64,000 nucleotides of DNA, taken from assembly GCA_025965155.1 (NCBI GenBank), contig JAOPXN010000084.1, forward strand, positions 1 through 64,000, written 5' to 3'. Both the position numbers and the translations under genes were made by a program. Each line of letters begins with the position of its first letter. The stretch's first letter is position 1. The notes under the pieces were generated by a model, which did no database searches, was not told where the DNA came from, and saw only the letters and a list, made by a program, of their open reading frames with translations. The DNA is from Propionibacteriaceae bacterium. Its GTDB lineage: Bacteria > Actinomycetota > Actinomycetes > Propionibacteriales > Propionibacteriaceae. Below are positions 26,046 to 34,356 of the stretch, piece by piece.

Positions 26046-26953
26046 CGGTTCAGCCCCGGAAGCTGTTCAGGCACGGACGACAGGGGCTTCCGACCGTTCC
26101 AGACGTGCCAGTGGCCACCGGAGCGTAGCCGTCCGACGATGGCCCGCTGCAGTGAGGTGTCCTGCGGCAGGCAGTCCAGGTCGATGTCCCCGCGCCGGGC
26201 GAAGGTGAAGAACAGCGCGTCGGCGTCCCCCTGCATCGGCTCGCCGAACAGGTTCCACCGTCGCTGGAAACAAGCCATGTTCGACGTCGGTGACAGCGCC
26301 GCCGCCAACTCGGGGTCCAGCAGCCAGCTGGAGCAGAAGAACCCGCTGAGCTGATAGTCGGGGAAGTGTTCGCCGAAGAACTGCACGGCCTGCGCAAAGC
26401 TGGCGTCCACGCTCGCCGGGGTCAGCGGGCCGGTCCGCGGGATGTGGGTGGACAGCAGCCACTCCGCACCCTCGCGGTGCAGGTTGAACTGGAGCCGACC
26501 AAGCCAGTACAGGGCGCCGGACCAGGCCACGCACAGCCATCCCTGGGTGTGTAGCCCGAAAGAGCCGTAGGTGAGCCGGTGCACGTAGGTCTGCTGTCCA
26601 AGGTCGGACAGCGCCCGCCAGGACAGCTTCTCGGAGATGCCGCGGCTGCGGTGGAAGGCTTGGACCTCTTCGACTGTGGCCACCAGGGCCAGCATTGACA
26701 GCACCCCGATGCCGAGGTCGTCGGAACAGCCGGCCGCGCAGTCGAACGGATCCGCACCAGGCTCGGGATCGAGGACGCCGATGATCGGTAGCAATCGGTC
26801 GACCAGGCCGGTGACCTGGTTGAGGAGCTCTGGGGACCCGGCCACGGCGTCCGCCGCCTTCAGCAGCTCTTCCCTGTCGTCGTCTTTGAAACTCAGTCGT
26901 CGGAGTCGCGCATCCAGCTCGGGCGCACTCAGGCGGCCTCGTACATCAACCAT
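26042..26953 (-). CDS. acyltransferase-domain protein (DUF5596/GNAT C-terminal type)
   Basis: A 303-aa protein that I place in the group usually labelled acyltransferase domain-containing. It lacks a complete N-terminal GNAT half. Its C-terminal ~170 residues show the conserved run WLGRLQFNLHREG, LSTHIPRTGPLTPASVD, FFGEHFPDYQ, SSWLLDPEL and ADALFFTFARRGD. Activity and substrate are unknown. ATG 26953 is supported by TATGGT at 26960-26965. The long open frame further upstream is antisense to pepP and is rejected. It is translationally coupled to the following histidine phosphatase. Confidence 0.75.
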   Translation of the reverse strand: MVDVRGRLSAPELDARLRRLSFKDDDREELLKAADAVAGSPELLNQVTGLVDRLLPIIGVLDPEPGADPFDCAAGCSDDLGIGVLSMLALVATVEEVQAFHRSRGISEKLSWRALSDLGQQTYVHRLTYGSFGLHTQGWLCVAWSGALYWLGRLQFNLHREGAEWLLSTHIPRTGPLTPASVDASFAQAVQFFGEHFPDYQLSGFFCSSWLLDPELAAALSPTSNMACFQRRWNLFGEPMQGDADALFFTFARRGDIDLDCLPQDTSLQRAIVGRLRSGGHWHVWNGRKPLSSVPEQLPGLNR

Positions 26954-26959
26954 TCCCCA

Positions 26960-26965
26960 ACCATA
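26960..26965 (-). promoter_or_regulatory. -10 hexamer of the acyltransferase-like gene
   Basis: TATGGT on the minus strand, six bases before ATG 26953. It decides against the ~100-residue longer N-terminus. Confidence 0.4.
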
Positions 26966-27008
26966 ACGACGAGCGCTCGGCGGCTTGACCGGGTGCGACA
27001 ATGCGGGG

Positions 27009-28517
27009 ATGAGCGAGAAGCCATCAGCGACAAGCGAGAAGCCATCAGGGACCAGCGAGCAGCCGACAGCCCAGTCCAACCGAGCCACCCCCTTCTCCGA
27101 GGCGTTCAAGCGTTTCATCGGCGAGGACTGGGCGCCGTACTCCAGCGAGATGCCGCAGCTGCTTCCGGCGGCGGTGGCGGCATCGACCCGTCGGCAGCGG
27201 GTCAGCGCGTTGTTTCCCGGCGATCGGCTCGTTATCCCGGCCGGTGATCTGAAGGTGCGGTCAAACGACACCGACTACCGGTTTCGGCCGCACACCGCCT
27301 TCGCCCACCTGACCGGCCTCGGCACCGATCGCGAGCCCGGCGCCGTGTTGGTGCTGGAGCCGACCGACTCCGGCCACCAGGCCACCTTGTATTTCAAGCC
27401 GCGTCCCCCCCGGGACTCCGAAGAGTTCTACGCCAACGCTCGGTACGGCGAGATGTGGGTCGGCATGCGCCCCTCGCTGGAGGAGATGAGCCATCTCTGC
27501 GGCCTTACCTGCGCGCCCATCGACGATCTGGAGGCCGAGCTGGGGAAGAACGCCGAGGGCACCCGGATCCGGCTGGTGCCAGGCGCCGACGAAGCGGTGA
27601 CCGCGCTGGTCGACACTCTCCGCACCAGCACGGAGGAGACCGCAGGTCTGGACACCGAACTCGCCGTCGCGCTCAGTGAGCTACGGCTGGTCAAGGATGA
27701 GTTCGAGATCGAGCAGATGCGCGACGCATGCGCGAAGACCGCCGCCGCGTTCGAGGCAGTCGTCGCCGACCTCCCCGAGGCGGTACGTCGCGGCCGCGGG
27801 GAACGCTGGGTCGAGGGAGTCTTCGGCCTGCATGCCAGACATGCGGGCAACGCGGTGGGGTACGACACGATCGCCGCAGCCGGTGACCATGCCTGCACTC
27901 TGCACTGGATTCGCAACGACGGCGACCTCCGCGAAGGGGAACTGCTGCTGCTGGACGCAGGAGTCGAGCTGGACAGCCTCTACACCGCCGACGTGACCCG
28001 GACACTGCCCGTCAGTGGCACCTTCACCGACGACCAGCGTCGGGTGTACGAGGCAGTGCTGGCCGCCCAGCAGGCCGGCATTGCGGCCGCCCAGCCAGGT
28101 GCCACCTTCTCCGACGTGCATGCCGCTGCCATCGCTGTGATCGCCCGGTACCTCCAGGAGTGGGACATCCTGCCCATGTCGGCGGAGGAGTCGCTGAGCG
28201 ACGAAGGCGGGCTGCACCGGAGGTGGATGGTGCACGGCACCTCGCACCATCTCGGCATGGACGTGCACGACTGCGCGCAGGCCCGGCTGGAAAACTACCG
28301 GAAGGGCGTGCTCAGACCGGGCATGGTGATCACCGTCGAGCCGGGGATCTACTTCAAGTCTGACGACCTGCTGGTACCGGAGAACCTACGCGGGATCGGG
28401 ATCCGGATCGAGGACGACATCCTGATCACCGCGGACGGCAACGAGAACCTCTCGGCGATGCTGCCCCGCAGCAGCACCGCGGTGGAGGCGTGGATGGCTC
28501 AGATCCTGCAGGACTGA
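27009..28517 (+). CDS. pepP: Xaa-Pro aminopeptidase (aminopeptidase P)
   Basis: A 502-aa M24B metallopeptidase that releases N-terminal residues preceding proline. The N-terminal AMP_N domain spans about 30-190 and the pita-bread domain about 225-495. Metal-binding residues are the aspartates in LLDAGVELDSLYTADVTR, His in GTSHHLGMDVHD, and the glutamates in ITVEPGIYF and GIRIEDDIL. The first 22 residues are three heptapeptide repeats (SEKPSAT, SEKPSGT, SEQPTAQ). ATG 27009 follows GACAAT by six bases. It is divergent from the acyltransferase-like gene across 55 bp and convergent with the stress-protein gene. Confidence 0.94.
   Translation: MSEKPSATSEKPSGTSEQPTAQSNRATPFSEAFKRFIGEDWAPYSSEMPQLLPAAVAASTRRQRVSALFPGDRLVIPAGDLKVRSNDTDYRFRPHTAFAHLTGLGTDREPGAVLVLEPTDSGHQATLYFKPRPPRDSEEFYANARYGEMWVGMRPSLEEMSHLCGLTCAPIDDLEAELGKNAEGTRIRLVPGADEAVTALVDTLRTSTEETAGLDTELAVALSELRLVKDEFEIEQMRDACAKTAAAFEAVVADLPEAVRRGRGERWVEGVFGLHARHAGNAVGYDTIAAAGDHACTLHWIRNDGDLREGELLLLDAGVELDSLYTADVTRTLPVSGTFTDDQRRVYEAVLAAQQAGIAAAQPGATFSDVHAAAIAVIARYLQEWDILPMSAEESLSDEGGLHRRWMVHGTSHHLGMDVHDCAQARLENYRKGVLRPGMVITVEPGIYFKSDDLLVPENLRGIGIRIEDDILITADGNENLSAMLPRSSTAVEAWMAQILQD
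27012..27074 (+). repeat. 21-bp tandem repeat in the pepP 5' end (three copies)
   Basis: Three consecutive 21-base units encode SEKPSAT, SEKPSGT and SEQPTAQ; the first two are almost identical in DNA and the third has diverged. The repeat lengthens a flexible N-terminal tail. Confidence 0.7.
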
Positions 28518-28542
28518 GCTGTGTCGATGAGGGAGTCCTGGG

Positions 28543-29046
28543 TCACTCGAAGGCGGCGGCGCGGGCGCCGGGCAGGTTCAGCAGTCGCTCGCGCGCCTCA
28601 GCCGCAACCTTGTGCTCACACAGCACCTCGTACTTGGTGGCGACCGTCTGGGTCACCGAGGTGAAGTCACGCTTGCCCCGGGTCATCGCGTACGCCATGG
28701 CGCTGAAGGCGACCCCGATGCTGACACCGATGGCCAAGGCCACCAACATCAGCAGCAAGACGCTGCGCGGGTTGCCGAAGATGAGCATCACCAGACCCAC
28801 CAGCAGGCCGGTCGAGACACCGGACTGGACGCCCTGCGCGATGACGGTGCCCCAGTTCTTTCGACCCAGCACCCGTTCCACCGACTTAAGGTCGGTGCCG
28901 ACGATGGCGAGGTTCTGCACCGGGAACTTCTCGTCGGCGAGGTAGTCGACCGCCTTCTGAGCGTCGGCGTAGGTCCGGTAGATACCTACTGACTGTGGGA
29001 ACTGGAGCTCGAACAGTGAGCCGGGCTGAGCTTGCGGATTGACCAT
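28543..29046 (-). CDS. general stress protein, YflT/GSP17M-like, membrane-associated
   Basis: A 167-aa protein with an N-terminal heat-stress-protein domain (VGIYRTYADAQKAVDYLADEKFPVQNL, then AIVGTDLKSVERV). A glycine-rich region with two hydrophobic segments (about 78-122: GVSTGLLVGLVMLIFG, LLLMLVALAIGVSIGV) looks like a glycine zipper that inserts into membrane. Two ATGs occur in tandem; the second (29046) has AGGAGG at the better distance of five bases, so I choose it. Function is a stress response by family association only. Confidence 0.82.
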   Translation of the reverse strand: MVNPQAQPGSLFELQFPQSVGIYRTYADAQKAVDYLADEKFPVQNLAIVGTDLKSVERVLGRKNWGTVIAQGVQSGVSTGLLVGLVMLIFGNPRSVLLLMLVALAIGVSIGVAFSAMAYAMTRGKRDFTSVTQTVATKYEVLCEHKVAAEARERLLNLPGARAAAFE

Positions 29047-29131
29047 CATGTCCTCCTGTGCTGAAGCCCCTAATCTACTCCAGCGGCACTGTGCGACCCC
29101 TTAGCCTCAGCGGCGGTGGTTGGCCCCGGCG

Positions 29132-30631
29132 TCAGCGGCGGCGGTGGTTTGCAAGGACCACGACGAGCTTGTCCTCGACGGGCCGTGGAGTCCGGCCGGT
29201 GTACTGGCTCATCATCGAGAAGACGTACCGCCGACCGTCGGTCCCACGCACGTAACCGCTCAGAGCGGTCACCCCGGTCAGCGTGCCCGTCTTGGCGTGC
29301 GCGTTGCCGGCCGCCTTGGTGTGCTTCATGCGCTTGGCCAGCGTGCCGCCAGTCATCCGCTCACTGTGACCGGCCACCGGGAGCGAGGCGTAGAACGCCG
29401 GGAACCACTTCGCCTTCTGCACCTTGTCGAGCACCACTCCCATGGCGCGCGGGGTGATCTTGTTGCTCCGGGTCAGGCCCGAGCCGTCGCGGAGCACGAT
29501 CCCGCTCATCGGGGCCCCCAGACTCCTCATGTACGCCCGTGTGTACGTCAGGCCGTCGGGCCAGTTCCCGGGCCGGCCGGTCCTGGTGGCCATCGTCTTG
29601 GTCAGCGCCTCGGCGTGCATGTTGTTGGACAGCTTCATAAATGGCACCAGCAACTTCGACAGCGTCATGGATCGGTCACGGGCCACCAGGGTCTGCGACC
29701 CGGCCGGAGTGCTCATGATCTTGGTGCCGCCGACCACCGTGACACCGGCCTTGATCAACTCGGCCCGGAACAGTGCGGCCGCGTACAGTTCCGGCTTGTT
29801 CACCGTGACCCATTCCTTGCCGCCACCGCGTCCTGCCGGTACCCGGCCGCTGACGCTAACGGTGTTGGTGCCGGGCGTCCGCCTGACCGAGAGGGATTTC
29901 GAGCTGCCCTTGGGGCCGGTCCTCGTGGAGTTCTTGATCTTGACGTACTTCGCCGCCGAGGCTGGCGTGAGCTTGAGACTGGCCCGCTTGCCTACCCGGG
30001 CGGGCTTGTAGTTGACGATCACGGTGCCGGAGTCGTAGTCGCGGTTGGGTGCTGCCGTCAACGCCGAGATCTGCGCCGCATAGTAGTCCGAGGCATAAGA
30101 GGTGGACCAGTACGGGTTGTATCGGGCCGAGTCGAAGAAGCTGGCGTCTGCGACAACCTTCCTGGTCACCCGCTTGATGCCTGAGGCTCTGACCTTCTCC
30201 GCCAGTGCGCGGAAGTCGCTGGTCATGGTTGTCGGGTCCCCGTACCCCTTCAGATACAGGTTCCCGCGCAGGGTGCCGTTGGAGACCTTCCCCCGTCGGA
30301 TGACGTCGGTCTTGAACCTGTAGTTGGGTCCAAGGGTGTCCATGGCAGCGACGGCGGTGAGGATCTTGGTGTTGGACGCCGGGGTGGTGGCGCGGCCGGC
30401 GTAGCGGGAGTAGATCACCGAGCCCGTAGCGCCGTCCACGACGACGGCGGCCGAGGTGGCGCGCTGGACCCGCGAGTCCTTCATCACCGCACCGAGCTTC
30501 TTGGCCAGAGCCGAGTCCGTGGGGGCCGCCGCGGCCTCTGGGGTCTGCCCCAGACCGGCGCTGAGTAGGACTGCAGCCGTCGCCAGCGAGCTGACTAGCA
30601 GCCGGGGAAGCGAACTGGGATTGGACCGCAT
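29132..30631 (-). CDS. dacB: D-alanyl-D-alanine carboxypeptidase/endopeptidase, PBP4 (DacB) type
   Basis: A 499-aa exported penicillin-binding protein of the S13 class, which trims or opens cross-links in peptidoglycan. The signal peptide covers about residues 1-36 (ending AAA). Active-site motifs are Ser86-x-x-Lys89 (ASNTK), SNN in FMKLSNNMHAEA, and HAKTGTLTG near the C-terminus. The ~100-residue insertion between the first two motifs is typical of this class. ATG 30631 is preceded by AAAGGGAG. It stands alone between the stress gene and the VOC gene, both on the same strand. Confidence 0.94.
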   Translation of the reverse strand: MRSNPSSLPRLLVSSLATAAVLLSAGLGQTPEAAAAPTDSALAKKLGAVMKDSRVQRATSAAVVVDGATGSVIYSRYAGRATTPASNTKILTAVAAMDTLGPNYRFKTDVIRRGKVSNGTLRGNLYLKGYGDPTTMTSDFRALAEKVRASGIKRVTRKVVADASFFDSARYNPYWSTSYASDYYAAQISALTAAPNRDYDSGTVIVNYKPARVGKRASLKLTPASAAKYVKIKNSTRTGPKGSSKSLSVRRTPGTNTVSVSGRVPAGRGGGKEWVTVNKPELYAAALFRAELIKAGVTVVGGTKIMSTPAGSQTLVARDRSMTLSKLLVPFMKLSNNMHAEALTKTMATRTGRPGNWPDGLTYTRAYMRSLGAPMSGIVLRDGSGLTRSNKITPRAMGVVLDKVQKAKWFPAFYASLPVAGHSERMTGGTLAKRMKHTKAAGNAHAKTGTLTGVTALSGYVRGTDGRRYVFSMMSQYTGRTPRPVEDKLVVVLANHRRR

Positions 30632-30720
30632 CAGAACTCCCTTTAATGGTCCCCGAGTCCGAGGACACAGTATTCCAGAATGTCTGCCCGACACCACCTG
30701 CGCGACCCGGAGACTCTGGA

Positions 30721-31419
30721 TCAGGGCCGGGTGAAGACACAGAACTCGTTACCGTCGGGGTCAGCAAGCACGTCCCAGCCGATCTCGTCATCCCGCCCGC
30801 GGAGCAGGATCGCTCCGGCTGCCAGAAAGTCTTCGGGATCTCCCCAGACGTCCCAATGCACCCGGTTCTTCACCGTCTTGGCTTCGGGTACCGGGTTGAA
30901 CACCATGTCCCACGGCATACCGGGGGCATTCTCCAACCAGAACCCCTGGTCCGGGTGGCCGGTCGGCTGGACGCCGTACCGGTCGGCCCACCAGCGCGCA
31001 ATCCGGCCGACGTCGGTTGAGTCGACGACCAGCTCGTAGAGCCGGTACGACGGCAGCTCCTCTTGGCGGAGGAATGCACAGAACTCAGCACCCTCCGGGT
31101 CCTCCATCACCGTCCACGAGTGCTCCTGTGCCACCGGACGGGCGCCGAGCGCGGTCAGCTCCGAGAGGTCGGCGGTATGCAGGTCGAGGTGCACCCGGTT
31201 CTTGACCGTTTTCGGTTCCGGAACCAGGTTGAGCCACACGGTGTGCTGATCGTGGTCGTCGCCCAGCATCATGCTGTTCCCGCCCGGTTCGGGCCGCAGA
31301 CCCAACGCCCGCGACCAGAACGCTGCCGCCAGTGTCGGGTCGCCCGTATCGATGCACAGGTCCTTGAACTCGCACTGCGAGGTTGACTTAGAGGTACCGG
31401 CCTGGTTCGACACAACCAT
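30721..31419 (-). CDS. VOC (glyoxalase/bleomycin-resistance fold) protein, two-module
   Basis: A 232-aa cytoplasmic protein made of two glyoxalase-like modules (about 8-112 and 116-232). Each ends with the same pattern: NRVHLDLHTAD...DPEGAEFCAF in the first, NRVHWDVWGDP...DPDGNEFCVF in the second. This shows internal duplication. Members are often annotated as glyoxalase-like or resistance proteins; the ligand is unknown. ATG 31419 has AGGTGG five bases upstream; the in-frame GTG at 31428 is the alternative. It is divergent from the IclR-type regulator across about 47 bp, a common regulator-target layout. Confidence 0.85.
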   Translation of the reverse strand: MVVSNQAGTSKSTSQCEFKDLCIDTGDPTLAAAFWSRALGLRPEPGGNSMMLGDDHDQHTVWLNLVPEPKTVKNRVHLDLHTADLSELTALGARPVAQEHSWTVMEDPEGAEFCAFLRQEELPSYRLYELVVDSTDVGRIARWWADRYGVQPTGHPDQGFWLENAPGMPWDMVFNPVPEAKTVKNRVHWDVWGDPEDFLAAGAILLRGRDDEIGWDVLADPDGNEFCVFTRP

Positions 31420-31466
31420 GGCGTCCACCTAACCATCCCCCGTATGGTCTTGTCAGAGGTGCCAAC

Positions 31467-32246
31467 GTGATCCAGGACAATCCGCAGACACTGATCGCTT
31501 CGGTGCAGCGTGCGCTGCAGCTGATCGACATCGTCGCAAACGCGGCCCGCCCGCTACCGGTGAAGGCGGTCGCGCATACCAGCGGGCTCAGTCTGGGCAC
31601 CACGTACAACATCACCCGCACGCTCATCCACGAGGGTTACCTTGCCTCCGAGCCGGACGGGCTGGTGCTCGGTCCCCGTTTTCCAGGCCTGCGAACCGAC
31701 GCCGGCGAGGACGGTGTCTTTCTGGCCAAGGTACGCGCTACCCTGCGCCTGGTGGCCAAGGAGCTGGGCTATACCGCCTACCTGTCCCGCTACAGCCACG
31801 GCGAGATCTACGTTGTCGACATCGTCGCCTGCCCGGCCTCCCCGGGAGACCAGATGTGGGTCGGTATGAGCGGGGGCGCGCAGCTGACGGCGGTCACCAA
31901 GCAGATCCTGATCCACCTCTCGGCAGCCGAGCGAACCCAGTATCTCGACGGACACCCGAGCTACCAGCTGGGCTCGGACCGGACCTACAACGGACACCAC
32001 CGGCTGATCGCGCAGCTCGACTCCTACCCCAAGCACACAGTGGAGGTGCACGAGTTCGCGGTCGGCAGCACCTGCGTCGCTGTTCCGGTGGAGGCCCCGG
32101 GCGTGGTGGCCTCCCTCGCCATCTCTGTCCCCTCGGATCGGGTTGCCGAAGGCATGGAGCCTGGGTTGGCCCCACTTATTGCGGGATTGGAGAGCGCCGC
32201 CTCACGGCTGTCCATGCAGCTGGGGCGCTCAACATTCACCATTTGA
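31467..32246 (+). CDS. IclR-family transcriptional regulator
   Basis: A 259-aa regulator with an N-terminal winged helix (SVQRALQLIDIVANAARPLPVKAVAHTSG, about 10-38) and a C-terminal GAF-like effector domain (about 80-250; YLSRYSHGEIYVVDIV, VGSTCVAVPVEAPGVVASLAISVP). GTG 31467 is preceded by AGAGGTG. The effector cannot be read from sequence. The divergent VOC gene is the nearest candidate target, and the short spacer would host both promoters. Confidence 0.88.
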   Translation: MIQDNPQTLIASVQRALQLIDIVANAARPLPVKAVAHTSGLSLGTTYNITRTLIHEGYLASEPDGLVLGPRFPGLRTDAGEDGVFLAKVRATLRLVAKELGYTAYLSRYSHGEIYVVDIVACPASPGDQMWVGMSGGAQLTAVTKQILIHLSAAERTQYLDGHPSYQLGSDRTYNGHHRLIAQLDSYPKHTVEVHEFAVGSTCVAVPVEAPGVVASLAISVPSDRVAEGMEPGLAPLIAGLESAASRLSMQLGRSTFTI

Positions 32247-32521
32247 AAAAATCAGTGAGCGTTTTCGCCTTGCTGCCGACCGACAGTGCCTAGACTGGCT
32301 AAGGATCGGGGGTGACCGCGCCGCAGGGCCCTTCTTCCTGGTCTGCTTGCAGCCGTGCGGCACCGACGCTTTCCCCGAGGCCTCGGGAGGCATGCTGGCT
32401 GCAGCATCTGGTGGCCCGCTCCTCCCCGGGAGCCTGGCACCTGGCGCCCGGCCGGCGTGAGACTCCCCCCGCTCACGCCGGACGGGTCGTCCCAGCTCAG
32501 CCGCTGCGCTAATCTCCACGG
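32247..32521. other. 275-bp intergenic region, no gene seen
   Basis: After the IclR-gene stop there is a short A-rich patch (GAAAAAATCAG), then GC-rich sequence up to the -10 hexamer TAATCT at 32510-32515. Frames here are Arg/Pro/Gly-rich and not convincing. Confidence 0.4.
32510..32515 (+). promoter_or_regulatory. -10 hexamer of the MgtE_N-CBS gene
   Basis: TAATCT lies six bases before GTG 32522 and selects that codon as start. Confidence 0.45.
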
Positions 32522-33802
32522 GTGAGCGGCGCAGCGACTTCGGTCTTCATCTCCAGGATCCAGGGCCTGCCTGTCCTCGACGGCGCCGGGGACCAGGTCG
32601 GCAAGGTTCGCGACGTGCTCGTGCAACGAAGAGCCGCCGGTCGGGCCCCACGGGTCAAAGGGCTGGTGGTGGAGCTGTTCGCGCGGCACCGCATCTTCGT
32701 CCCGATCGAGCGGGTGAAGAGCATCGACGGTCTCCAGGTTGTGATCAGCGGCGTCGTGAACACCCGCCGGTTCGAACGGCGTGACTCCGAGACGTTGGTG
32801 ATTGACGACCTGTTCGACCTGCAGGTCACCCGCAGCGAAAACGCGACACCGGCCGTGATCTTCGACGTCGCCATGCGACCGATCCGGTCCCGGGACTGGG
32901 AGCTGTCCGAGGTTGCCCTCCGCGACGGCGCGTCGGCTAAGCGGTTCGGGCGCCGGGGTCACATCACGATCGTGGACTGGAGCTCCATCCGCAGCCTGCA
33001 GGTTAACCACGGGCAGGGCACCGAACATCTGATCGCCAAGATGGAGGACATGAAGGCCGCAGACGTCGCCCGCGAGCTGCACGACATGACGCCCGAACGC
33101 CGGGTCGAGGTGGCTTCCGCGTTGGACGACCAGAAGCTCGCCGATGCGATCGAGGAGCTGCCCGAGGACGAGCAGGTCGAGATCATCAAGGAGCTGAGCA
33201 ACGAGCGTGCCGCCGACGTCCTGGAAGAGATGGACCCCGACGACGCCGCGGACCTGATCGCTGAGCTGACCCCAGAGATGGCCGAGGACCTGCTGGCGCG
33301 GATGGAACCGGGCGAGGCGAAGGACGTCCGCCGGCTGCTGAAGTACGCCGAGTTCACCGCCGGCGGCCTGATGACACCCGAGCCGGTGATTCTGCCGCCT
33401 GACGCCACCGTCGCCGACGCCCTGGCCTGCGTCCGCGACTCCGAGCTCACTCCGGCGTTGGCCTGCATGGTGTACGTCTGCCGGACTCCTCTGGAGACAC
33501 CGACCGGCCGGTACCTGGGCGGCGTCCACATCCAGCGGCTGCTCCGAGAACCGCCGTCAACCCTGATCTCGGCGCTGGTGGACTCCGAGCTGGAGCCGCT
33601 GAACGACACAGCCAACCTGCATGCGGTTAGCCGCTACTTCGCCACCTACAACCTGGTCAACGCGCCGGTGGTGGACGGAGCGCACCGGCTGATCGGAGCC
33701 ATCACCGTCGATGACGTCCTCGACCACGTGCTTCCTGAGGACTGGCGCGGAACCCAGCTCGACGCCCTCTCCAGCCACCACACCCGCCTAAGCCATGGCT
33801 AG
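32522..33802 (+). CDS. PRC-barrel/MgtE N-domain/CBS-domain protein
   Basis: A 426-aa cytoplasmic protein. An N-terminal PRC-barrel-like region (about 5-130) is followed by an MgtE intracellular N domain (about 165-290, with ELHDMTPERRVEVASAL and LEEMDPDDAADLIAEL helical repeats). CBS repeats follow (about 295-415: TAGGLMTPEPVILPPDATV, IGAITVDDVLDHVLP). It lacks the MgtE membrane channel, so it may sense Mg2+ or nucleotides rather than transport. It corresponds to the protein encoded near mrp in mycobacteria (Rv1232c region). It overlaps the DUF1003 gene by eight bases, giving an operon with mrp. Confidence 0.9.
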   Translation: MSGAATSVFISRIQGLPVLDGAGDQVGKVRDVLVQRRAAGRAPRVKGLVVELFARHRIFVPIERVKSIDGLQVVISGVVNTRRFERRDSETLVIDDLFDLQVTRSENATPAVIFDVAMRPIRSRDWELSEVALRDGASAKRFGRRGHITIVDWSSIRSLQVNHGQGTEHLIAKMEDMKAADVARELHDMTPERRVEVASALDDQKLADAIEELPEDEQVEIIKELSNERAADVLEEMDPDDAADLIAELTPEMAEDLLARMEPGEAKDVRRLLKYAEFTAGGLMTPEPVILPPDATVADALACVRDSELTPALACMVYVCRTPLETPTGRYLGGVHIQRLLREPPSTLISALVDSELEPLNDTANLHAVSRYFATYNLVNAPVVDGAHRLIGAITVDDVLDHVLPEDWRGTQLDALSSHHTRLSHG

Positions 33803-34325
33803 GCCGGCAACCGAGCGGGAGCTCGACCGGCTCAATACCCCCGGCCGGCGGCGACGGTCGATGCTACCCCGGGTGAAGATGGACCGCGACGCCTTCGGAA
33901 ATTTCGCCGAAGGCTTCGCCCGCTTCATGGGCACCGCCCGCTTCCTCGCGTACATGACCGCCTTCGTGATCGTGTGGGTGGCCCTCAACGTGGTGGGCCT
34001 GTTCGGCCTGATGTGGGACCCCTACCCCTTCATCTTGTTGAACCTGTTCTTCTCCACCCAAGCCAGCTATGCCGCGCCCCTCATCCTGCTGGCGCAGAAC
34101 CGGCAGGAGGCGCGCGACCGGGTCACCTTGGAGCAGGACCGGCAGCAGGCGGCGCAGAGTCGCGCCGACATGGATTTCCTGGCCCGGGAGATCGCCGGGC
34201 TGCGTATGTCGGTTGGTGAGCTCGCCACCCGCGACTTCGTACGGTCGGAGCTCCGGGCCGAGCTGCGGGCCATCCTTGACGAGCTCGACGAGAACCAGCC
34301 CCGGGCGGAGTCCGAGGCCGTCTGA
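33795..34325 (+). CDS. DUF1003 membrane protein
   Basis: A 176-aa protein with two transmembrane helices (about 53-72, FLAYMTAFVIVWVALNVVGL; and about 78-101, with PYPFILLNLFFSTQASYAAPL) joined by the GLMWDPYPF turn that marks DUF1003. The C-terminal ~70 residues form a charged cytoplasmic coiled coil (EARDRVTLEQDRQQAAQ). Function is unknown. It begins within the 3' end of the CBS-protein gene and is followed 31 bp later by mrp. The MgtE_N-CBS/DUF1003/Mrp trio is conserved in actinobacteria. Confidence 0.9.
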   Translation: MARPATERELDRLNTPGRRRRSMLPRVKMDRDAFGNFAEGFARFMGTARFLAYMTAFVIVWVALNVVGLFGLMWDPYPFILLNLFFSTQASYAAPLILLAQNRQEARDRVTLEQDRQQAAQSRADMDFLAREIAGLRMSVGELATRDFVRSELRAELRAILDELDENQPRAESEAV

Positions 34326-34344
34326 GGCACAGCAGCCCGCGGGC

Positions 34345-34350
34345 TAGGCT
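34345..34350 (+). promoter_or_regulatory. -10 hexamer of mrp
   Basis: TAGGCT six bases before ATG 34357, within the 31-bp gap after the DUF1003 gene. It gives mrp a possible promoter of its own. Confidence 0.4.
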
Positions 34351-34356
34351 GGGCGC

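Noticed and set aside
26954-27271. N-terminal extension of the acyltransferase-like gene
   Set aside because: It would overlap the divergent pepP 5' end, and its repeats are just the complement of the pepP heptapeptide repeat.
32252-33529. 425-codon minus-strand frame opposite the MgtE_N-CBS gene
   Set aside because: Shadow frame; the plus strand has clear domains.
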